From Chrysopilus asiliformis (taxonomy: Eukaryota > Arthropoda > Insecta > Diptera > Rhagionidae), in assembly GCA_964034945.1 (NCBI GenBank), contig OZ035962.1, forward strand, positions 69,330,274 through 69,394,273: 64,000 nt of DNA, given 5' to 3'. Positions 58,960 to 64,000 of the stretch are shown here, one piece after another. The notes under the pieces are model-generated. The model had not been told where the DNA came from, made no database searches, and saw nothing but the letters and a program-made list of their open reading frames with translations. The position numbers and the translations under genes are program-made. Every line of letters begins with the position of its first letter. Positions within the stretch are counted from its first letter, which is position 1.

Positions 58960-59338
58960 CGAGATCGACCCGTCGTCTCCACCGCCCCGTCCCGTTGCAA
59001 AAGTGTTGCCGCCTCCTCCACCTATACCACTCGTTGCATTCACACCCCCACCTCCTGGCGAATCACTTCCGCTGAATCCTCCACCGGCTACTCTTCCGCC
59101 GCTTGGGCTGTGCAGCGAATCCTGCAAGTTCTGTTGGATACTATTGATGCGCTGCTGGTGCTCCTCCGCTTCCCGTTGCTGCCCGAAATTATAGTCGTCC
59201 TCTAGGCTATTGATATCCGGCTCTTGCGATAGTTTCTCATAGTTTTTCCTCGTTTTCATATTTGCCACCATTGGACTTTGACGAAATTTAGAGCTCCCCC
59301 CTAATGTCCATGCACGCACGACCGTAGTTCGATATAAC
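58960..59338 (-). CDS. Probable first coding exon of an unidentified gene (Gln/Glu-rich then Gly-rich)
   Basis: The minus-strand exon is bounded by a possible acceptor TTTTAATTTAG (59339) and a strong GTAAGC donor (58959). Coding probably starts at the ATG at 59271 (context CCAATGG) and runs 104 codons to phase 0. The peptide has 'MKTRKNYEKLSQEPDINSL', then a Glu/Gln-rich helix-like segment 'REAEEHQQRINSIQQNLQD', then a Gly/Ser-rich low-complexity stretch 'GGGVNATSGIGGGGGN'. The codon pattern and higher GC content stand out from the surroundings, which supports real coding. The following exon(s) lie to the left and were not identified with confidence. I do not recognise the protein; it resembles a cytosolic N-terminal region. 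Confidence 0.6.
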
Positions 59339-60135
59339 CTAAATTAAAAGCGGGGCAGGACACCCCCTCGATTCCTGTTTCCCTTCCTGAGAACAGCAAA
59401 TGCAACACAAAAGCACCAGGACTTCGGGGACGCGAAGAAGCCACGAAAACACAAATGCAATCACTCGAAACAGAAATAGCCCCAAAAACAAAACTCGTCT
59501 GCGAATCTCACGAAATGGAACACAGTCGACGGGCACACCAATTAATCGATTAGCACAAAAACTCCATTGTTTAATTGTTGAAGAAAAAGCCACCGAGTCA
59601 CGAAAAGCAGGATAGCAGACAAACTAATGCTTCGGTTTCTGCGCTACCAATAAATGCAGAAACCAGCATCAAAAATATTGAACTCTCTCAAAATATACTC
59701 AAAGTTCGCTCGAAGCATACTCATAAAACGTCAAAAATATCCCCAATATTCAAATGCACCGTATCTAGAGAGCTTGTTGAAGACTCTGTAAGGAACTTGG
59801 AAGCAGGTTATTTTCCACCAAACACTTTAATAAAAGGCATAAATATAAAACGTTGTCGTGACAAATAAATGCTATACACTTCGGTTAATTGGGACAAGAG
59901 ATATATTCAAACAGTATTGTAATGTTGTGACAAATTAAATAACAAATATTTTGTTCCTGAATGTTTCCCAAATATCAAAAATGTGTTAGCAACAATGTAT
60001 AGACTTGTATTTTGATAGTATTTTCCTTTATTTCGGATCAAAACGAACTGTTTATAAAATACCGTTAAAACTTTTCATAACGAAAAATTGGTTGTCCAAA
60101 TAGTTAGAACAAAATTGTCTTTTCAATTCGAAATG
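59339..60135. other. Probable 5' UTR/promoter region of the 58960 gene
   Basis: Up to about 59640 the sequence is less AT-rich and open on both strands without family features, consistent with a leader exon or proximal promoter. Beyond that it is AT-rich and featureless. Confidence 0.35.
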
Positions 60136-60558
60136 CAGTAGATACTCGGTAATTCGAACACTCAGTAATTCGAAAATCACGCTAATTTAAACAATCATTT
60201 TTTATATTAGGTATCTTGTAAATCGAATTGTGGTCGATATATTGGTCTCTGTAATTCGAACTTTTCTGGTCGAGCATGGAAATGGCTTGAATACAATAAC
60301 TAATGCATTTACCAGCCAAATTTTCGTGGTAGTATGTATTGTAGTAACTGTACAGGCAATAATTTTGAAGCGAAAATTTCAAGTTTCTTTAAAAAGAATT
60401 GAATGTTGTCACATAGGTATATATAAATTTTGAATGCAGGAACATTGTTACTTAATTTTAATTTGAAAATCATTTTAAATTGAATCCAGTAATTAGAAAA
60501 TCTCCGTGGTTCGAATTGGTACCGGTTTCTATTGATTCGAATTACCGAATCTCTACTG
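60136..60558. mobile_element. 423-bp pogo/Tigger-type MITE
   Basis: The left end CAGTAGATACTCGGTAATTC and inverted right end GAATTACCGAATCTCTACTG share at least 18 of 20 positions. TA follows the right end; the left flank is TG, a mutated TA. The subterminal GTAATTCGAA motif is repeated. Confidence 0.72.
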
Positions 60559-61016
60559 TATATCCTTAAACATTTGTCATGTACAAAACATTTGCCATGA
60601 ATTAAAACTCTTTTAAAAAATGTCTAATTTTCTCTTTTCATGTCCATTTCTCTATAAAAGAAACTTTTAGCCATTCACATTTTCTTTTTATTTTATTACT
60701 TGATGTTCAGCACATTTCATTAAATTCATTTTCCAGCTCAGATTCCTTAAAAATGCATAGCTTTTCCAAATCTCAACTTTCTCGATTAGTAATGACCGAG
60801 TGAAATCTTTTGCTCAAAGTCCTCAGTGAACGAATTATGGCACTAAGTTCAGAGTTCTTGATGCGCAATGGTTATCTGAAATATTCTTCGGTGCAGAGTA
60901 AATGAAACACGTCTTGCTTGGTTGACGGTCGAAGCAAAAAGGAGAGAGTGGTATTGCTCTTGGTTGCAATTGGACACTCAGTCATATTGCTTTAGACCAT
61001 TTATTCTAATTCAACA
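60559..61016 (-). repeat. Probable 3' LTR of the copia element (outer end unresolved)
   Basis: On the minus strand, downstream of the RNase H stop, a GGGG tract ends the internal region and TGTTGAATTAG begins at 61016, a typical polypurine tract/LTR junction for copia elements. The 5' LTR is outside the window, so the outer LTR border could not be fixed by comparison. Confidence 0.45.
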
Positions 61017-61159
61017 CCCCAACTCACTGAACATTGGGAAATTTATAATTCAAATTCAGTTAACAAATGTTACTAAACAATTCAATAATTTCTTGACCTA
61101 AGTGGCCGATTACAATATTTAGTTGTGAAATACAATAATTTTAGATAAATTTTCTGTGG

Positions 61160-62990
61160 TCAGTGCAAACCTATTAATTGTCCACATGCCACGACCTTTT
61201 GACTGCTGATTGCTTTTGTGAGGAAGTCAGCCGCGTTGTCCTCGCTCGCCACGTACTGAATCTGGATTGACCCATCTGCCACGTAGTCTCTGATAAAATG
61301 ATAGCGGACGTCAATGTGCTTTGACCTTGCTCGAAAAACGTCTGTCTCTGCAATCGCGATAGCGCTTTGGTTGTCGCAAGCTATCGGCAGCGCTCCGAAT
61401 TTTGGATGAAGATCAATGTAAAATTGGCGTAGCCATAATGCCTCTTGTACAGCCGAAGACATCGCCATGTATTCAGCCTCAGAACTCGAAAGAGCCACTG
61501 TTTGCTGACGCTTGCTCGTCCAAGATATCGCACCTGAGCTTAAATTAAACACATATCCAGTGCAGGATCGCCTTTTGTCTATGTCAGATGCCCAGTCCGC
61601 ATCGGTCCATCCAGCAAGCTCTCCACCTTGAAAATTATAAAAATTTTTATAGTTAATTGTACCCTTTAAGTACCTAAAGATTCGCTTGACAGCGATCCAA
61701 TGAGCTTGTCCATATTTGATATTAAACCGGCTAACATCATTGACCGCAAATGCTATATCTGGTCTGGAACCTTGAGCCAGATACAGCAAACTACCCACGG
61801 CTTGTTGGTATGGAATGTTTTCCACACAATCGTCATCCTTAATCATCGACGTTGACAACTTCTCATTGGCGTTACTTGGTGTTGACACTGGCTTGCAGTT
61901 TGACATTCCGAAACGTGCTAATATATCTCTTGTGTATTTGGTTTAGTCAATAGCAATGCCTTCCGTTCCGTAAGTGATGTTCAAGCCTACACAGCTCCTA
62001 GCCGTACCCATATCTTTCATTCGAAACGCACTGCACAATGCTGCCTTCAGCTTGTCTCGCACCAGTACATCCTTCCAGAAGATTAGAAAATCATCCACAT
62101 ATATGGCAATAATTAGATTATTTCCAATAGCGTAGTAGACACATGGATCCATCTTCGATTTTTGCAATCCGAATGATCTGAGAGTATCATCGAGTCGTTT
62201 GTTCCATTGTCTTCCGCTCTGCTTCAAGCCGTACATCGCCTTTTTTAAACGAAACACATTTGGAGAACCGTCATTGAGGCCCTCCGGTTGTTGGATGTAG
62301 ATTTCTTCTTGCAAATCGCCTTGCAAGAACGCTGTGATTGCGTCCATCTGGTCGATTCCAAATCGCCGCTTTGCTGCCATTGCAATTAAAAAACGAATCG
62401 ATGTATACCGTACCACGGGAGAATATGTTTCTGTGTATTCGATCCCGTATCTTTGTGAACAGCCTTTCACTACCAAACGAGCTTTGTACCGAATTACAGA
62501 ACCATCGTTCCTGTATTTAATTTTGAAAACCCACTTGGTTTTCAAGGGTTTGCGCCCCTCCGGTAAAACAGTAGTCGTCCAGGTTTTGTTTTCTACCAGG
62601 GATTTGATTTCTGAGTCAATCGCCCTTTTCCATTCAGCGCTGTCATGCCGTTGCATCGCTTCATCGTACGTTACTGGATCCACAATTGAAGCTTCATCGG
62701 CCATGTAGGTGATGTAACCCTCTGAATTAAAATCTCTTTCAATTCTTCGACGTTGGGACCTACGGGGAGTTTGTGAAGTTACTTCAATATTTTGTTCCGG
62801 GATGTATTCTTCATCGCCTCCTGCATCGACAAACTCACTGTCCGTACCACTGATATATGAATCAGCGTTTATGGTGTTATCGTCTTCGGATGGATGATCT
62901 GATTCGACATCCCCAACTGAAACAATATTATCTAAACCAATTTGAAGTTGATCATTTACCTGGATTTCCTTGGCTTCAAGTAATGTGACG
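61160..62990 (-). pseudogene. copia reverse transcriptase and RNase H, with a nonsense codon
   Basis: After an acidic linker comes the reverse transcriptase: 'EWKRAIDSEIKSL', 'TKWVFKIKYR', 'DQMDAITAFLQGDLQEEIY', 'AMYGLKQSGRQW' and the catalytic 'IYVDDFLIF'. An in-frame TAA at 61943-61945 replaces a Gln codon. The same frame then continues with 'LYLAQGSRPDIAFAV' and the RNase H motifs 'GWTDADWASD' and 'LSSSEAEYMA', ending at 61160. The break is one point mutation. The upstream frame is shifted relative to integrase. Confidence 0.9.
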
Positions 62991-64000
62991 TCAAGTAATG
63001 TGACAGACGGTTATTTCTTTTGTTTCTAGATTAATACATCTGAAACCCTTTTGTGTGTGGCTGTATCCAACGAATAGCAGCTGCTTCGACTTTGGGTCCC
63101 ATTTACCACGTTTTTGCTTTGGGACATGGACCATAACTGGAGTACCAAAAATGTGCAGGTCGCTCAAATTTATTTTCTTGTTGCTCCAGATTTCTTCAGG
63201 TGTTTGCTTGCCTAACGTCCTGTTGACTGATCTGTTCACCAGATATGCTGCCATATTTACAGCTTCTGCCCAGAAACACTTCTCGAATCCTGCATCAAAA
63301 AGCATGCATCTAGCACGTTCAACTAGTGTGCGGTTTAGCCGCTCCGCGACTCCGTTCTGTTCAGGCGTATACGCGCACGACGTTTGATGGACTATTCCCG
63401 CCCTTTTGCACAACAATTTCATTTCATTATTATCGTATTCTGTGCCATTGTCCGAACGTAACACTTTTATTTTTCGACTGGTTTGTGTTTCTACCATGTT
63501 CTTGAACGTAGTGAATATTTCTTTCAATTCTGACTTTTGTTTTAAAAAATACACAAACACTTTTCTTGAAAAGTCATCTGTAAACGTTACAAAATACTTC
63601 GCACCACCGATTGATTTGTTCTGCATGGGCCCGCACACGTCCGAATGAATCAAATCAAGCCGCCCTTCCGATTTAATTTTTGTTTCGACGTGTTTAAAGG
63701 GCTGTCGTGTCTGTTTTCCCTGTAAACATGGGATACATTTAGCAATTTGTTTACCATCGCCCGCGAATGTAACCCCACTGTCGATGCCCTTCAGTTTCTC
63801 CATCTCAGTAAAACTCAGATGTCCGAGACGCCGATGCCATGTCATCGTATCATTATCTTCACTTTTAGCAACTTTAGCCACTTTACATGCATTAGTGTCA
63901 CCGCGAATTTTGTATATACCGTTATGTGCTGTGGCTTTTATTAGCAACTGATCCTTTCGATTGTAGACGGCACATATACCATCGAAAAATTCGACCCGAT
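62991..64000 (-). pseudogene. copia GAG-pre-integrase and integrase, open to the window edge
   Basis: The frame is open from the right edge. It has the pre-integrase motif 'WHRRLGHLSFTEMEKL', the zinc-binding 'CIPCLQGK', and the catalytic core: Asp in 'DLIHSDVCGPM', Asp in 'LRSDNGTEYDN' and Glu in 'YTPEQNGVAERLNRTL', the DDE triad. The frame stops at 62991, just where a 15-bp block (TCAAGTAATGTGACG) is tandemly duplicated, and coding resumes in another frame. The copy is therefore defective in translation of the full polyprotein. Confidence 0.9.

Larger units (their letters stand above)
61016..64000 (-). mobile_element. Ty1/copia retrotransposon, 3' part, running off the window
   Basis: The domain order integrase, reverse transcriptase, RNase H identifies Ty1/copia rather than gypsy. 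The gag, protease and 5' LTR lie beyond the right edge. The polyprotein is broken by a tandem duplication/frameshift near 62985-63005 and a nonsense codon at 61943-61945, so the copy is not autonomous but is rather young. Confidence 0.92.

Noticed and set aside
59339..59593. 84-codon minus-strand frame with hydrophobic Cys-rich segment
   Set aside because: It lies just upstream of the putative acceptor of the 58960 exon and is more likely leader or intron sequence.

Overview
The window is AT-rich, transposon-rich animal DNA. The genes have introns with GT-AG ends, TATA/Inr promoters and AATAAA signals. The SPCA-type calcium pump, the cuticle-like secreted protein, and the copia, hAT, piggyBac-like, pogo and mariner elements point to a dipteran, most likely a higher (brachyceran) fly. 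I cannot name the species.

Left part (1-13.9 kb): the minus strand carries four consecutive exons of SPoCk, the Golgi secretory-pathway Ca2+/Mn2+ ATPase. The 3' end is at 1996. The 5'-most exon seen starts at 13842, and the N-terminal exon(s) were not found. The 8.6-kb intron between 3230 and 11820 holds a complete two-exon gene on the opposite strand (7111-7895). It encodes a secreted protein built from 16-residue Val/Pro/His repeats, of the insect cuticle-protein kind. The same intron holds several repeats, and the 219-bp last intron is mostly a TTAA-flanked miniature transposon.

Middle part (14-45 kb): mostly nested DNA transposons. A hAT-type element (19883-23141, 8-bp target duplication) contains a further inverted-repeat element, which contains a piggyBac-like relic and a TTAA-flanked MITE with a mariner inside it. 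A pogo/Tigger-like element (27191-30685) contains a hAT element, which contains a dispersed (GTCY)n repeat. Between two inverted hAT copies lies an intact single-exon gene (30852-32528, minus) for a coiled-coil protein of the CCDC63/CCDC114 (ODAD1) outer-dynein-arm docking family, expected in sperm axonemes. A twice-interrupted mariner relic lies at 40.1-41.4 kb. A strong TATA/Inr pair with a tiny first coding exon lies at 38.8 kb.

Right part (45-64 kb): the most striking object is a 2.3-kb near-perfect palindrome (45337-47659) with an 8-bp target duplication. Its arms are tandem ~125-bp repeats, 5 in one arm and 7 in the other: a foldback-like hAT element. Each unit carries a YY1/Pho-like GCCGCCATTTTG motif or a close variant. 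Further right are a Tigger-like relic with a matching MITE, another TTAA element with a long hairpin, possible exons of an unidentified minus-strand gene (58960-59338, and possibly 50992-51183 and 34960-34985), a pogo-type MITE, and the 3' part of a decayed copia retrotransposon running off the right edge. I saw no tRNA or rRNA genes and no CRISPR or bacterial features.
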